From CBDCWT01 sp965223305 (lineage in GTDB: Bacteria; Planctomycetota; Planctomycetia; Pirellulales; Pirellulaceae): DNA of 64,000 nt. Under the pieces are notes generated by a model, which saw only the letters and a list, made by a program, of their open reading frames with translations, had not been told where the DNA came from and did not search any database. A program made the position numbers and the translations under genes. This document shows positions 37,586 to 47,807 of the stretch, in pieces (the first letter of the stretch is position 1; each line of letters opens with the position of its first letter). Location of the stretch: the NCBI GenBank assembly GCA_965223305.1, contig CBDCWT010000086.1, positions 62,001-126,000 of the forward strand. Reading direction: 5' to 3'.

Positions 37586-38752
37586 TTGTGGACGCTCAAC
37601 TTCGGTCCCCAGCACCCGGCGACGCATACAACTCTCCGAATCGTATTGCAGCTGGACGGCGAGCGTGTGGTCGATGCCGTTCCCGACATCGGCTATTTGC
37701 ACTCCGGGTTCGAGAAGATTGGCGAGCACCTGGACTACAACCAGTACGTGACCGTCACCGACCGCATGAACTACATCTCGCCGATGGCCAACAACGTCGC
37801 TTGGCATCAGGCTGTCGAGCAGCTGCTGGGAATCGAGTTGACAGCTCGCTGCAAGTACGTGCGGACGATCATCGCCGAGTTGGCGCGGATCAGCGACCAC
37901 CTGTTGGCTACCGGCGCCATTGGGTTGGACGTGGGCGCGTTTACGTTCTTTCTTTACGCGTTTTATCAGCGGGAGCGGATCTACGACATTTTTGAGACGC
38001 TGTGCGGCGCCAGGTTTACGAACAGCTATACGCGTGTCGGCGGGATGATGCACGACATTACGCCGCAGGTGGTGGACAAGATCCGGGCGTTTGTGAATGG
38101 GTTTCCCAAGACGTTGGAAGACATGGAGCGGCTGCTCAACCGCAATCGTATTTTCGTTGATCGCACGAGGGGTGTCGGTTTGCTCTCACGCGAGCAGGCG
38201 ATCAACTACAGCTGTTCGGGTCCGGTGGCCCGGGCCAGCGGCGTGACGCGCGATCTGCGGAAGGACGAGCCTTACTTGGCGTACGGAGACCTGGACTTCC
38301 AAGTGTGTTGTTCGGACCGGGGAGACTGCTACGCGAGGTATCTGGTCCGGATGGCCGAGATGCGCGAGAGCTTGCAGCTTGTAGCGCAGGCCGTCGAGAA
38401 CATTCCGGCGGGACCGATCGATGTTGGTGTCGACGAACGGACGACGCTGCCGTCGAAGGAACAAGTCTACAAGACCATCGAGGGCACGATTACTCACTTC
38501 GAGCTAATGATGGCGAACCGCGGGTTCGAAGTACCGTGCAACGAGCTCTACACGGCGATCGAAGCGCCGAACGGAGAGCTGGGTTTTTATTTGGTCGGTG
38601 ACGGGAGCGACGTAGCTTACCGCGCTAGATGCCGGCCACCTTCGTTCATTCACTTTGCGGTATTCCCGTTGTTGATCCGTGGCCATACGCTGAGCGATGT
38701 GGTTGCGGTGCTGGGCAGCTTGAACATCATTGCTGCAGAGCTTGACCGTTAG
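37586..38752 (+). CDS. nuoD: NADH-quinone oxidoreductase subunit D, N-terminus uncertain
   Basis: NuoD is the 49-kDa subunit that forms the quinone chamber with NuoB. Signatures are LNFGPQHPATHTTLR, IGYLHSGFEK, ELARISDHLLATGAIGLDVGA and, at the end, LGSLNIIAAELDR. The only start codon in frame is TTG at 37586, right at the conserved WTLNFGP and without a ribosome binding site. An ATG with GGGAAGGG at 37518 opens another frame that runs into this region. A single missing base between 37518 and 37586 would join the two, so the N-terminus is probably damaged by an indel. Confidence 0.9.
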   Translation: MWTLNFGPQHPATHTTLRIVLQLDGERVVDAVPDIGYLHSGFEKIGEHLDYNQYVTVTDRMNYISPMANNVAWHQAVEQLLGIELTARCKYVRTIIAELARISDHLLATGAIGLDVGAFTFFLYAFYQRERIYDIFETLCGARFTNSYTRVGGMMHDITPQVVDKIRAFVNGFPKTLEDMERLLNRNRIFVDRTRGVGLLSREQAINYSCSGPVARASGVTRDLRKDEPYLAYGDLDFQVCCSDRGDCYARYLVRMAEMRESLQLVAQAVENIPAGPIDVGVDERTTLPSKEQVYKTIEGTITHFELMMANRGFEVPCNELYTAIEAPNGELGFYLVGDGSDVAYRARCRPPSFIHFAVFPLLIRGHTLSDVVAVLGSLNIIAAELDR

Positions 38753-38771
38753 ACTCCAACTCCTACTTCCC

Positions 38772-39284
38772 ATGACAAGCGACGCCCGTGTTCTGAGCGA
38801 CGAAATGGTCGAGGAAATCAAAGGCTATTTCCCGCGTTATCCTTCTCGCCAGGCTGTCACCTTGCCGGCGCTGCACGTGGTGAACCGGCATCTCCGCAGC
38901 GTTCCCCATGCAGCGGTGGTTGAAATTGCCGAGCTGCTCGGATTGGCCCCGGCCGAAGTGCAAGATACATTGTCGTTCTATGGCTTCTTCCGACAACAAC
39001 AGCCGCACGGCCGAACACGTGCTTGGGTTTGCCGCTCGATTAGCTGCCATTTGCGGGGAGCTGATGAGCTGTTGGAGCATGTCTGTATGCGAGCCGGCCT
39101 CCGCCCAGGAGAGACGACCGAAGATGGCGAGCTGACTGTTGAATATGCCGAGTGCCTGGGCGCGTGTGAGTTCGCGCCGTGCATGTTGGCCGGTGACGAG
39201 TTGCACAAGGCGATGAGCAAAGAGGACGCCGACCGCTTTCTGGACTCACTGGGCCAACTGAAGCAGGGAGGCGTGGTGAACTGA
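38772..39284 (+). CDS. nuoE: NADH-quinone oxidoreductase subunit E
   Basis: NuoE carries the [2Fe-2S] cluster N1a of the NADH dehydrogenase module. The four cysteine ligands are visible as CRSISC (C-x4-C) and CLGAC (C-x3-C). The N-terminal helical part (PRYPSRQAVTLPALHVVNRH) is typical. About 170 residues. ATG 38772 is used, 19 bp after nuoD, and the stop overlaps the nuoF ATG. Confidence 0.94.
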   Translation: MTSDARVLSDEMVEEIKGYFPRYPSRQAVTLPALHVVNRHLRSVPHAAVVEIAELLGLAPAEVQDTLSFYGFFRQQQPHGRTRAWVCRSISCHLRGADELLEHVCMRAGLRPGETTEDGELTVEYAECLGACEFAPCMLAGDELHKAMSKEDADRFLDSLGQLKQGGVVN

Positions 39285-40642
39285 TGGGATCCTTCGAGCC
39301 AGTTTTGCTGGCCAACATCGCCAGAGAAGACAGCCACACGCTGTCGGGCTACACGGCAACGGGCGGCTACGAGGGACTAAAGCGTGCTCTGTCCGAGTGC
39401 AAACCGGCAGATCTCACTGAGCTGGTCAAGGCGAGCGGGTTGCGGGGCCGCGGCGGGGCCGGCTTTCCCACTGGATTGAAATGGACGTTTCTGCCGCAGA
39501 AACAGGATGGGCCGGTCTACTTTTGTCTGAACGCCGACGAGAGCGAGCCGGGGACCTTTAACAACCGGATCTTGATGGAGGACGATCCGCACCAGGTTCT
39601 GGAAGGACTCATCCCTGAGTTGCTATGCGACTCAAACCACAACCGCTTACATCTACTTGCGGTACGAGTATCCACTGGCCTGGCAGCGACTCCAGGCCGC
39701 GGTCGACGACTGCTACGAAGCCGGTTTTTTAGGCAAAGACATCCTGGGCAGCGGTTACTCGCTGGATGTTTTCCTACATCGCGGCGCCGCGGCATATATC
39801 TGCGGCGAAGAGACCGGGTTGATTGAGAGCTTGGAGGGTAAGCGCGCTTGGCCACGCATTAAACCACCGTTCCCCGGCTGTCGAGGGCGTATTTCGCAGG
39901 CCCACAGTCGTCAACAATATCGAGACCGTTGCCTGCGTCAAACAGATCGTCGATCGGGGGGTCGACTGGTTCCGCTCGCTGGGCGTTCCACCCGACCCAA
40001 AGAACCCTCGAGACCCTGGCAGTTTCGGTCCCAAGCTCTATTGTCTGAGCGGGCACGTGGAGCAGCCCGGCTGCTACGAAGCGCCGTTGGGATTGACAGT
40101 GGCTCAGCTGATCGACGAGTTCGGCGGGGGCGTCTGGAAGGGCCGGCGGGCCAAGGCGGTGATCCCTGGTGGGATCAGCATGGGGTTGTTGACCGCCGAC
40201 GAGCTGGACTGCCCGCTCGACTTTGCCGGGCCCAGGCAGGTACGGCTGCTTGGGGCTGGGGACGGCTGCGGTGGTGGTGATGGACGAGACGGTTTCGATG
40301 GTCGATTTCTTGCACAACAGCTGCCAGTTCTTCGCTCACGAGAGCTGCGGCCAGTGTACTCCCTGCCGTGAGGGGACTGCCTGGGCGCTCAAGATGATGC
40401 AGCGTATTAAAGCGGGGCGAGGTCGGATCAAGGACCTGGAGCTCCTGCTTGAAATCGGAGACACGATCGGCATTATGCCCGGCACAACGATTTGCGGTTT
40501 GGCAGACGGCGCGGCGTGGCCAATCAAGAACGCGATTCGGAAGTTCCGCAACGAGTTTGAAGAGTACATCAGGCGCACGAATTCGGACGGCTACGCAGAA
40601 ACCGAGCCCGTCGAGGCGCTTGATTTGGTCGAGTTGCATTAA
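39284..40642 (+). pseudogene. nuoF: NADH-quinone oxidoreductase subunit F, interrupted by three +1 frameshifts
   Basis: NuoF binds NADH and FMN and cluster N3. All motifs are present: RGRGGAGFPTGLKW and NADESEPGTF (FMN and NADH), YICGEETGLIESLEG, and the 4Fe-4S ligands in ESCGQCTPCREGT. Three single-base insertions split the frame: an extra C at 39613-39615 (restores GLILSCYAT), an extra C at 39872-39875 (restores PPFPAVEGVF) and an extra G at 40252-40255 (restores LLGLGTAAVVV). Corrected length is 451 residues, normal for NuoF. Since every motif survives, an assembly error is more likely than true gene decay. Confidence 0.9.
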
Positions 40643-40643
40643 T

Positions 40644-42246
40644 ATGACGGTAATCATCGACGGACAAGAGATCGAAATCGGCGAGGCCGAGCGTTTGAAC
40701 GGCATTCAAGCCGCGGCGCGCGCCGGTATTGAAATCCCGCACTACTGTTGGCATCCGGGGCTCTCGGTCGTGGCCAGCTGCCGCATGTGTTTAGGTCGAG
40801 TCTGGGCGGCGCGATCCTGACAGTGGCGAGATCACGATGATCCCCAAGCTGGTGCCCGCCTGCCAAACGCCAGCGGTTGACGGCACGGTCTTGGTCACCA
40901 ACAGCGAAAAAGTCCAGCAGGCACGGGCGATTGTCGAAGAGGACCTGCTTATCCGGCATCCCATCGATTGTCCTATCTGCGACAAGGCCGGCGAGTGCTA
41001 TCTACAGGATTACCACTTCCAACATGGTCGCGAGCAGCGGCGGGCAGATGTGAAGCCCTTCACCAGCCGCCGCCGCGAACTGGGAGACACGGTGTCGCTG
41101 TTCGTGGATCGATGCGTGATGTGCAGTCGATGTGTTCGCTTTTGCCGTGAGGTCACCGGGACGAGCGAGTTATTGGTGGCGAACCGGGGTGCCCATGAGG
41201 AGATCGACGTCTTTCCAGGGTTCCCGCTGGACAACAAGATGTCCGGAAACGTGGTGGATTTGTGCCCCGTTGGTGCGTTGGGGGATCGAGATTTCCTGTA
41301 TTCGCAGCGGGTTTGGTTTATGCAAAGCCGTCCACAGATTTGCGCCGGTTGTTCTTCGGGATGTGCGATCAACGTTGACGAGAATCAAGACCGGATTTAC
41401 CGGCTAAAGCCCCGGCCTAACCCACATGTGAACCAATGGTGGATCTGTGATGAGGGCCGTTATGGCTGGAAGCACTTGCACGACCCGGCGCGTTGTACGG
41501 TTCCCGTAGGTACTGGCGATGTCACGCTCGAATGGTCCGAGCTTGCTACGGAACTAGACCGCAGCTTGCGCGACGTCGGGCATCTGGCGGGAGTGTTGTC
41601 GCCGCACTTGACCGTCGAGGCAGCTTACCTGTTGGCAACTTATCTGCGCGGCATTGATTCAGAGGCGTTGTTGGCAGTGGGGCCCACTCCCCGCCGCGGC
41701 GAGGATCAGTCGTTTCCCACAGGCTTCACGATTCGTGCTGAGAAGTGTCCAAATCGACGCGGAGTCGAGGAGGTCGCCCGGGCCTTTCAAGGAACCGTGT
41801 TGAGCTGGGAGGAGTTCCTAGGCGAGTTATCAGCAGACACGATTCAAGGCGTTTGGTTGACAGGGGGCTACAAGACCGACTGGAACGGCGAGGCGGATCT
41901 AGAGGCGTTCGGTCAAGTCCGCTTGCTGGTCGCCCAGGACCTGTTTGTTTCGCCGTTGTGGTCCAGCGCGCATTACCGGTTGCCGGCGGCAGCGTTTGCT
42001 GAGCGAGAGGGTTCGTACGTTAACGAATCTGGCCGGCTGCAGTCATTTCGCTGGGCGGTTCGGCCGCCGGCAGGCGTGCTGGACGAAGCGCAGTTTTATT
42101 GGCGCTTGTTGAATCGTCAGGGGCTGTATCGGGCGCCGCAAGTCCTGGCGGAGCTGGCTGGCGAAGTGGACTACTTTCGCCCGGCGGCGGAGGGAGTTCC
42201 CGAGCACGGCTTGGATTTGTCGGAGGCGGCTGTCGCCGCGGGGTAG
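40644..42246 (+). pseudogene. nuoG: NADH-quinone oxidoreductase subunit G, interrupted by one +1 frameshift
   Basis: NuoG carries several iron-sulfur clusters in the peripheral arm. Seen are the N-terminal [2Fe-2S] ligands (HYCWHPGLSVVASCRMC), the His-Cys3 cluster in CPICDKAGECYLQD, a 4Fe-4S set in CVMCSRCVRFC and the ICAGCSSGC motif. The molybdopterin-like C-terminal part is short. An extra G at 40794-40795 shifts the frame; removing it gives CLVESGRRDPDSGEI and joins the parts into about 533 residues. The uncorrected first frame stops near 40820 and the second opens at 40837. Confidence 0.9.
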
Positions 42247-42302
42247 GCCTGTGAACTGAGGGGTGCTGGCTCTGATGATGGACCGCTGGAACTGACTTCG
42301 AG

Positions 42303-43538
42303 ATGCTCGAGATACTGATCAAAGTCGTCATCTTGCTCGCTGGTCTAATGACAGCTGCCGCCTATTTTGTGCTGCTTGAGCGGCGCATGGCTGCCTGGAT
42401 CCAAGATCGAGTGGGCCCGAATCGGGTGGGACTACCCTTGACCCAGATCCGCGTTTTCGGATTGGGTCAACCGTTAGCCGACGGCGTGAAGTTTATCTTC
42501 AAGGAGGAATACACGCCGGCCCACGTCGACAAGCGACTGTTTGTGCTGGCGCCGATCTTGATTCTAGTCGCCGCTCTCGCGGCGTTTGCGGTGATTCCGT
42601 TCGGCAGCCTCATTCCTCCCAATCTGCTCGGCTGGCAGTTGTCCACGACGCCCATCGAGTTGGTAGTTGCTCCCGGTGTCGACGTCGGGATGATCTATGT
42701 CTTCGCGTTGTCGAGCATCGCGGTGTATGGCGTGATCCTCGGCGGCTGGGCCAGCAACAACAAGTACAGTTTCTTAGGAGGGCTCCGATCCAGCGCTCAG
42801 CTGATCGCCTACGAGCTGCCCTTGGGGTTGGGCTTGCTGGGTGTGGCTTTGGCGACCGGCTCACTTGACCTCGGCCAGATCATCACCTCGCAGGCGGAGA
42901 GTCAGCTGTGGTTCGGTTTCTCGCAGCCGCTCGGCTGTTTTGTGTTTGTCGTGGCCGCCTTTGCTGAAGCCGCGCGTCTGCCGTTCGATTTGCCGGAGTG
43001 CGAGCAGGAATTGGTGGGGGGGTATCACACGGAGTACGCAGGGATCAAGTTGTTGTTGTTTCTAGTCGCCGAGTTTCTGCACATGATTACGGCCTCGTTC
43101 TTGATCGTGATCATGTTCCTTGGGGGCTGGCATTTTTGGTTCCTGACCGGCAGCGGCGAGCAGGTGACTTGGTGGGTAGCGGTGCTGCGGATCGTTGTTT
43201 TCGCCTCGAAGATCTTCGTGGTCATACTCTTCTTCATGTTGATTCGCTGGAGCTGGCCTCGATTTCGGTTCGACCAGCTGATGGCGTTGGCGTGGAAAGT
43301 GATGCTGCCTTTGGGGTTGTTGAATCTGGTGACGGTTGCCGCTTTCGAGCAGATCAAAATGGCTTGGCCGAGCAGTCCAGCCATCCACTGGCTGTTGATT
43401 GCCCTGGCGTGGGTGATTGGGCTGTTGGCCTGGGTTGCCATTTCCTGGCTCGGCCCGCTGGTCGCGGATAATCGCGCGCGGAGAGATATTGATCTGTTTG
43501 AAGTGGATGCTCAGGTCGATTCTGGAGCTCAGGCCTAG
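42303..43538 (+). CDS. nuoH: NADH-quinone oxidoreductase subunit H
   Basis: NuoH is the membrane subunit joining the peripheral and membrane arms near the quinone site. Signatures are RRMAAWIQDRVGPNRVG near residue 29, GLGQPLADGVKFIFKEE, and the late EAARLPFDLPECEQELVGG loop followed by YHTEYAG. With 411 residues and about eight to nine helices its length is normal. Confidence 0.95.
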   Translation: MLEILIKVVILLAGLMTAAAYFVLLERRMAAWIQDRVGPNRVGLPLTQIRVFGLGQPLADGVKFIFKEEYTPAHVDKRLFVLAPILILVAALAAFAVIPFGSLIPPNLLGWQLSTTPIELVVAPGVDVGMIYVFALSSIAVYGVILGGWASNNKYSFLGGLRSSAQLIAYELPLGLGLLGVALATGSLDLGQIITSQAESQLWFGFSQPLGCFVFVVAAFAEAARLPFDLPECEQELVGGYHTEYAGIKLLLFLVAEFLHMITASFLIVIMFLGGWHFWFLTGSGEQVTWWVAVLRIVVFASKIFVVILFFMLIRWSWPRFRFDQLMALAWKVMLPLGLLNLVTVAAFEQIKMAWPSSPAIHWLLIALAWVIGLLAWVAISWLGPLVADNRARRDIDLFEVDAQVDSGAQA

Positions 43539-43571
43539 GCTCGATTGGACTCTCTCAAAAAGAAAGAAACG

Positions 43572-44117
43572 ATGCAAGCCGACGACCCGCAGATCAGATG
43601 GGTAGGGGAGCCCGACCTGGGGCTGAGTGGCAAGATGTATCTGCCGATGTTTGTGCAGGGGCTGGCCACCACGCTGAAGCACCTCTCGGGATCGCTGCAA
43701 GGCCGGTCGGTGACGGTTAGTTATCCTGACGAAGAGCCGGAGATCGGGAATCCGCTCATCTACCGTGGAGTTCACCGTCTCAACCGAGACGAGCAGGGGC
43801 GTGTTAAGTGCGTTGCTTGTTTCCTGTGCGCGACGGCATGCCCTGCCCACTGTATCGACATCGTGGGGACGGCAAGTCCGTGGCCGGACCGGGAGAAGTA
43901 CCCGGAGAGTTTCTCAATTGACGAGCTGCGCTGCATTTACTGCGGCATGTGCGAAGAGGCTTGTCCGGTCGATGCGATTGAATTGACCAGCCTCTACAAC
44001 CTAACGGGGCGGAGCCGCGAAGAGATGATCTTCGACAAGGAAAAGTTGTTGAGCGTGTTCGACGCGACGCAGGAGCAGGAGCCGATGCAATCGGCTCGTT
44101 TTGGGGGCACTCTATGA
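43572..44117 (+). CDS. nuoI: NADH-quinone oxidoreductase subunit I
   Basis: NuoI is a two-[4Fe-4S] ferredoxin-type subunit carrying N6a and N6b. Both ligand sets are visible: CVACFLCATACPAHC and CIYCGMCEEACPVDA. ATG 43572 is preferred to a TTG nine codons upstream. About 181 residues. The stop overlaps the nuoJ ATG. Confidence 0.95.
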   Translation: MQADDPQIRWVGEPDLGLSGKMYLPMFVQGLATTLKHLSGSLQGRSVTVSYPDEEPEIGNPLIYRGVHRLNRDEQGRVKCVACFLCATACPAHCIDIVGTASPWPDREKYPESFSIDELRCIYCGMCEEACPVDAIELTSLYNLTGRSREEMIFDKEKLLSVFDATQEQEPMQSARFGGTL

Positions 44118-44902
44118 CGGTGTTCGCACAGGCCGGATCGTCTTCCCTTTTCGCCTCGACGCTGCTGTGGGGTCTGATGATCGCTGCGGTTGGTTTTGGT
44201 CTGATTGTCACTAACCGAGCGATTTGGATTCGCCGGTTGGGTCAGCTGTTGAGTGTGATCGGCTTGGCCGTCCTCGCTGCTGCTCTGTTCCGTTTGGCGC
44301 CGCTGGCTGGCTGGCCCGAGCAAGCGGTGTTTTGGCTGTTGTCGTTGACGGCTGTGGGCGGGGCGGCTGCGGCGGTTGCGGCCAGGAGCCCGGTCTACAC
44401 GGCGATTTGGTTTGCCTATTCGCTGTTGGGAGTCGCCGGGTTGTTTCTGCAGCAGCGTGCCCATTTCTTGGGGCTGGCCACGATTGTCGTCTACGCCGGC
44501 GCGATTGTGGTGACGTTCTTGTTCGTGCTTATGCTGGCGCAACCTCGCGGCGAGTCGACGTACGATCGACTGGGCTGGACAACCCACTGGGTATCCGCTG
44601 CGGTGATTTCGGCAACCGCGCTTGCTGCCACGGTGCTGTTGTCATTTGACGCGGCTGGGCATCGGGCAGGGGGCGGGCAAGCAGAGTTGGCTCATGCCAA
44701 TCATATGGCGCGACTGGGTGCTGAGCTGTTTACGAAGCAGCTTGTTGCGGTCGAACTCGCGGGCACCTTGTTACTGGTTGCCCTGGTGGGAGCCATTGCG
44801 ATCGTGATCCAAAGCCGCTCGGCCGCTCGACCGGCCGTTCACGGAGTTCGCGTAGCCACGGGCAATGCGGACCCTGACCGATCGATGGGGGACAACGGAT
44901 GA
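44114..44902 (+). CDS. nuoJ: NADH-quinone oxidoreductase subunit J
   Basis: NuoJ is a membrane subunit with five helices. YTAIWFAYSLLGVAGLFL and the pi-bulge helix ATIVVYAGAIVVTFLFVLML are recognisable. At 262 residues it is longer than many, because of the C-terminal SRSAARPAVHGVRVATG tail. It overlaps nuoI by four and nuoK by four bases, so translation is coupled. Confidence 0.93.
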   Translation: MTVFAQAGSSSLFASTLLWGLMIAAVGFGLIVTNRAIWIRRLGQLLSVIGLAVLAAALFRLAPLAGWPEQAVFWLLSLTAVGGAAAAVAARSPVYTAIWFAYSLLGVAGLFLQQRAHFLGLATIVVYAGAIVVTFLFVLMLAQPRGESTYDRLGWTTHWVSAAVISATALAATVLLSFDAAGHRAGGGQAELAHANHMARLGAELFTKQLVAVELAGTLLLVALVGAIAIVIQSRSAARPAVHGVRVATGNADPDRSMGDNG

Positions 44903-45345
44903 TCGGCGAGACGGCGGTGCTCTATAACCATCTGGTGGTTGGCGGACTGTTGTTCGCCATTGGTCTGATCGGGTTCTTAATCCGCCGCAACATGATCGTG
45001 ATGTTCTTGTGTGCCGAGATCATGCTGCAGGGCGTATCAGTGAGCCTGGTGGCTTGGGGGCGCTTTCACGATGACTGGGGTGGTCAGATGTTGGTGCTCT
45101 TCACGATCGCCGTGGCCGCCTGCGAAGCTGCGATCGCCTTAGCGTTGGTACTGATGCTGTTTCACGAGCGGGGGACGCTCGACATCACAGTTTGGCAAGA
45201 TCTGCGGGAACCTGGCCAGCCGGCCTTTGTTGATCGCAAGATCCCCGAGCCGCCGGCCGAGGTGCCGGCTTGGCCGGAGTTGACACCGGCTGGTGTGAGA
45301 CCCCAGGTAGACGACGAAGAGTTCCTGCACCGCAGCCGAGTGTGA
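44899..45345 (+). CDS. nuoK: NADH-quinone oxidoreductase subunit K, with C-terminal extension
   Basis: NuoK is a three-helix antiporter-like subunit. The membrane glutamate lies in MFLCAEIMLQGVSV, and the second in AACEAAIALALVLMLF. The core ends near residue 95. About 50 further residues rich in Pro and Glu (RKIPEPPAEVPAWPEL) extend into the cytoplasm and are absent from the standard 100-residue subunit. Confidence 0.94.
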   Translation: MIGETAVLYNHLVVGGLLFAIGLIGFLIRRNMIVMFLCAEIMLQGVSVSLVAWGRFHDDWGGQMLVLFTIAVAACEAAIALALVLMLFHERGTLDITVWQDLREPGQPAFVDRKIPEPPAEVPAWPELTPAGVRPQVDDEEFLHRSRV

Positions 45346-45346
45346 C

Positions 45347-47794
45347 ATGGATGACAAGATTGCTTGGTGGTTGGTGATCGTGCCGAGCCTGCCGTTGGCG
45401 GCTGCATTGCTCACCGCGATCCTAGGCCCGCGTTTACTCCGGTCCCGCTCCCACTATCTAGTGATCTTGGCGTTACTCGGTGCGTTCGTGGGCAGCTTAA
45501 TGTTGTTCCGCGAAGTGCGTTCTGCGCAGCAGCAGCACACGATTGCTCCGGCGGGGAGTGGCTACGAGCACACGGTCACTCTGTGGACGTGGGCTGCCGT
45601 TTCGCCCGCGGAGGGCGCAGATGAAGCGCTGCCGGGTGGCAGCCGTGACTTTCGAATCGGAATCACGCTCCGCGCGGACAGCCTGACCTGCGTGATGCTG
45701 TTGATGGTGACTCTTGTGTCGACGTTGGTGGCATTCTTCGCAGCCGGGTACATGCACGGGGACCGTGCCTACTGGCGGTTTTTCACCTATTTTTCGCTAT
45801 TCGTTTTCTCTATGACGATGCTGGTCTCCGCCAGCAACTTTGTCTTGTTGTTTGTGTTTTGGGAGGCGGTTGGGTTGTGCAGCTACCTCCTGATCGGCTT
45901 CTGGTACGAGAAGCCGGCCGCCGCGGCCGCCGGAAAGAAGGCTTTCCTGGTAAATCGAGTGGGCGACCTGGGTTTCACCTTGGCGCTTTTTTTCATCTGG
46001 ACCACTTACGGCACGTTCAACTTCCACGACTCGCTGCGCGATGGGACGACGAATCTACAGGAGGTGGCCGCTGCGAGTGTTGGCAGCGGCCAAGCGGACT
46101 CGGCAATGGTACCAGGAGTCCTAGGTCGTTGGCGGATTGCGTCGGACAATTATGCGACCGGAACCATCGGGTTTGCAATCTGTGCGCTGCTGCTGTTGGG
46201 AGCTTGCGGCAAGAGTGCCCAGTTTCCTCTCCATGTCTGGCTACCGGACGCGATGGAGGGGCCGACTCCGGTTAGTGCCCTGATTCACGCGGCCACCATG
46301 GTAACCGCAGGCGTGTACATGATCGCGCGCTGCACTCCGCTGTTCATGGTCTCGGCGTCTGCCCAGTTGTTGGTGGCTTGCATTGGAGGTGGGACGGCGT
46401 TGCTGGCCGCCTTGATTGCACTGACTCAACACGACTTGAAGAGGGTGCTGGCCTACTCCACGGTTAGCCAGCTGGGCTATATGTTGTTGGGGCTTGGCGT
46501 GGGGACCTTTGCCGGCATCACTGCTGGAATGTTCCACTTGTTTACCCATGCCTTTTTCAAAGCGCTGCTCTTCTTGGGGGCCGGCAGCGTCATGCATGCG
46601 ATGGGCAACGTCATCGATATGCGGCGATTTGGTGGGCTGCGGCGGCGGATGCCGATCACACACGTCACCTTCTTCATCGGCTGCTTGGCTCTGGCTGGGT
46701 TCCCGGGGATGGCGGGATTTTGGAGCAAGGACGCCATTGTGGCCGCGCTCCATGAGAAGGGGCACGAAGCGGCGCCAGCGGCTCATCTCGAACAGGGACA
46801 CATGCCGGAGGGAGAGCAGGGAGCACACCCGCCGGCCCGATCGATTTCCCAATCGATCCAACTACCTCATCCGCCGCAGGCGGGGGAAATCGGCGTTGAC
46901 GAGCACGCTGCTTATGCCGCCGTTTACCGTCTGCTCTACGCCGTGGCCATGTTTACGGCGCTGCTCACCGCGCTTTATACGTTTCGAGCGTTGTTTGTGA
47001 CTTTCTATGGTCGCGAGCGGATTCCACACGAGGCCGGGGATCATGCGCACGAATCGCCACCGATCATGCATTGGCCGCTACGGATCTTGGCGATCGCCGC
47101 CGCGTCGCTTGGTTTTTGCCTGGATCAGACGTGGCGGCGGGAGCCGAATCACCTGTTTGCAGAGTTTCTATCAACGACGCCATCGTTCGCCGACGGGGCC
47201 GTGGCCGCAACGAAGCATCCGTACGCTTTTCACGGCAACATTGCGGTGACCAGCGGCATCGTCTCGATCGCCGGCATCCTGCTGGCAACCTACCTCTACC
47301 TCGGAAGCCAGCGAGAGGTTCAATGGCTCAAGGCGCTATGCGATTTCGGACCCTTTTCGGGTGACGCGCGCAAGCCAGCTGCCGGTTCACGAAGATTCGG
47401 CTGGTTTGGCTCGCTACAGCAAGCGGCCGAAAAGGTGGGACTCGCCTGGCTATCGGACCGGATGGCGCGTGCGGCGTCATTGCTGGTGCAAGTCGTCTCG
47501 TCGCCTGCCTGGCTCGGCAACTTCGTCTCACCCTACAAGCTATCTTACCGCAAGTTTTTTATTGACGAGCTGTATCAAACGCTGCTTGTGCTGCCGCTGC
47601 GCGGGTTGGCTTGGCTCTGCTATAGTCTTGACCGCTGGCTGGTCGACGGCCTCGTGAATACGATCGGCCGGGTTCCTGTCGCGATCGGTGCGCTGATTCG
47701 ATCGACACAGGTAGGACTGATTCCGATTTACGCCTTGGCGATGGTGCTGGGCACATTGCTGTTGATCGTGGCCAGGGTGCTGTTAGCCGGATGA
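45347..47794 (+). CDS. nuoL: NADH-quinone oxidoreductase subunit L
   Basis: NuoL is the distal antiporter-like proton-pumping subunit with the long lateral helix. Signatures are FVFWEAVGLCSYLLIGFWYE, GACGKSAQFPLHVWLPDAME and HAATMVTAGVYMI, with the expected lysines and glutamates. At 815 residues it is longer than the usual 600 to 700. The excess includes a hydrophilic insert near 470-520 (HLEQGHMPEGEQGAHPP) between helices and a long C-terminus. Confidence 0.95.
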   Translation: MDDKIAWWLVIVPSLPLAAALLTAILGPRLLRSRSHYLVILALLGAFVGSLMLFREVRSAQQQHTIAPAGSGYEHTVTLWTWAAVSPAEGADEALPGGSRDFRIGITLRADSLTCVMLLMVTLVSTLVAFFAAGYMHGDRAYWRFFTYFSLFVFSMTMLVSASNFVLLFVFWEAVGLCSYLLIGFWYEKPAAAAAGKKAFLVNRVGDLGFTLALFFIWTTYGTFNFHDSLRDGTTNLQEVAAASVGSGQADSAMVPGVLGRWRIASDNYATGTIGFAICALLLLGACGKSAQFPLHVWLPDAMEGPTPVSALIHAATMVTAGVYMIARCTPLFMVSASAQLLVACIGGGTALLAALIALTQHDLKRVLAYSTVSQLGYMLLGLGVGTFAGITAGMFHLFTHAFFKALLFLGAGSVMHAMGNVIDMRRFGGLRRRMPITHVTFFIGCLALAGFPGMAGFWSKDAIVAALHEKGHEAAPAAHLEQGHMPEGEQGAHPPARSISQSIQLPHPPQAGEIGVDEHAAYAAVYRLLYAVAMFTALLTALYTFRALFVTFYGRERIPHEAGDHAHESPPIMHWPLRILAIAAASLGFCLDQTWRREPNHLFAEFLSTTPSFADGAVAATKHPYAFHGNIAVTSGIVSIAGILLATYLYLGSQREVQWLKALCDFGPFSGDARKPAAGSRRFGWFGSLQQAAEKVGLAWLSDRMARAASLLVQVVSSPAWLGNFVSPYKLSYRKFFIDELYQTLLVLPLRGLAWLCYSLDRWLVDGLVNTIGRVPVAIGALIRSTQVGLIPIYALAMVLGTLLLIVARVLLAG

Positions 47795-47807
47795 GGGTGG
47801 AGAGTTG

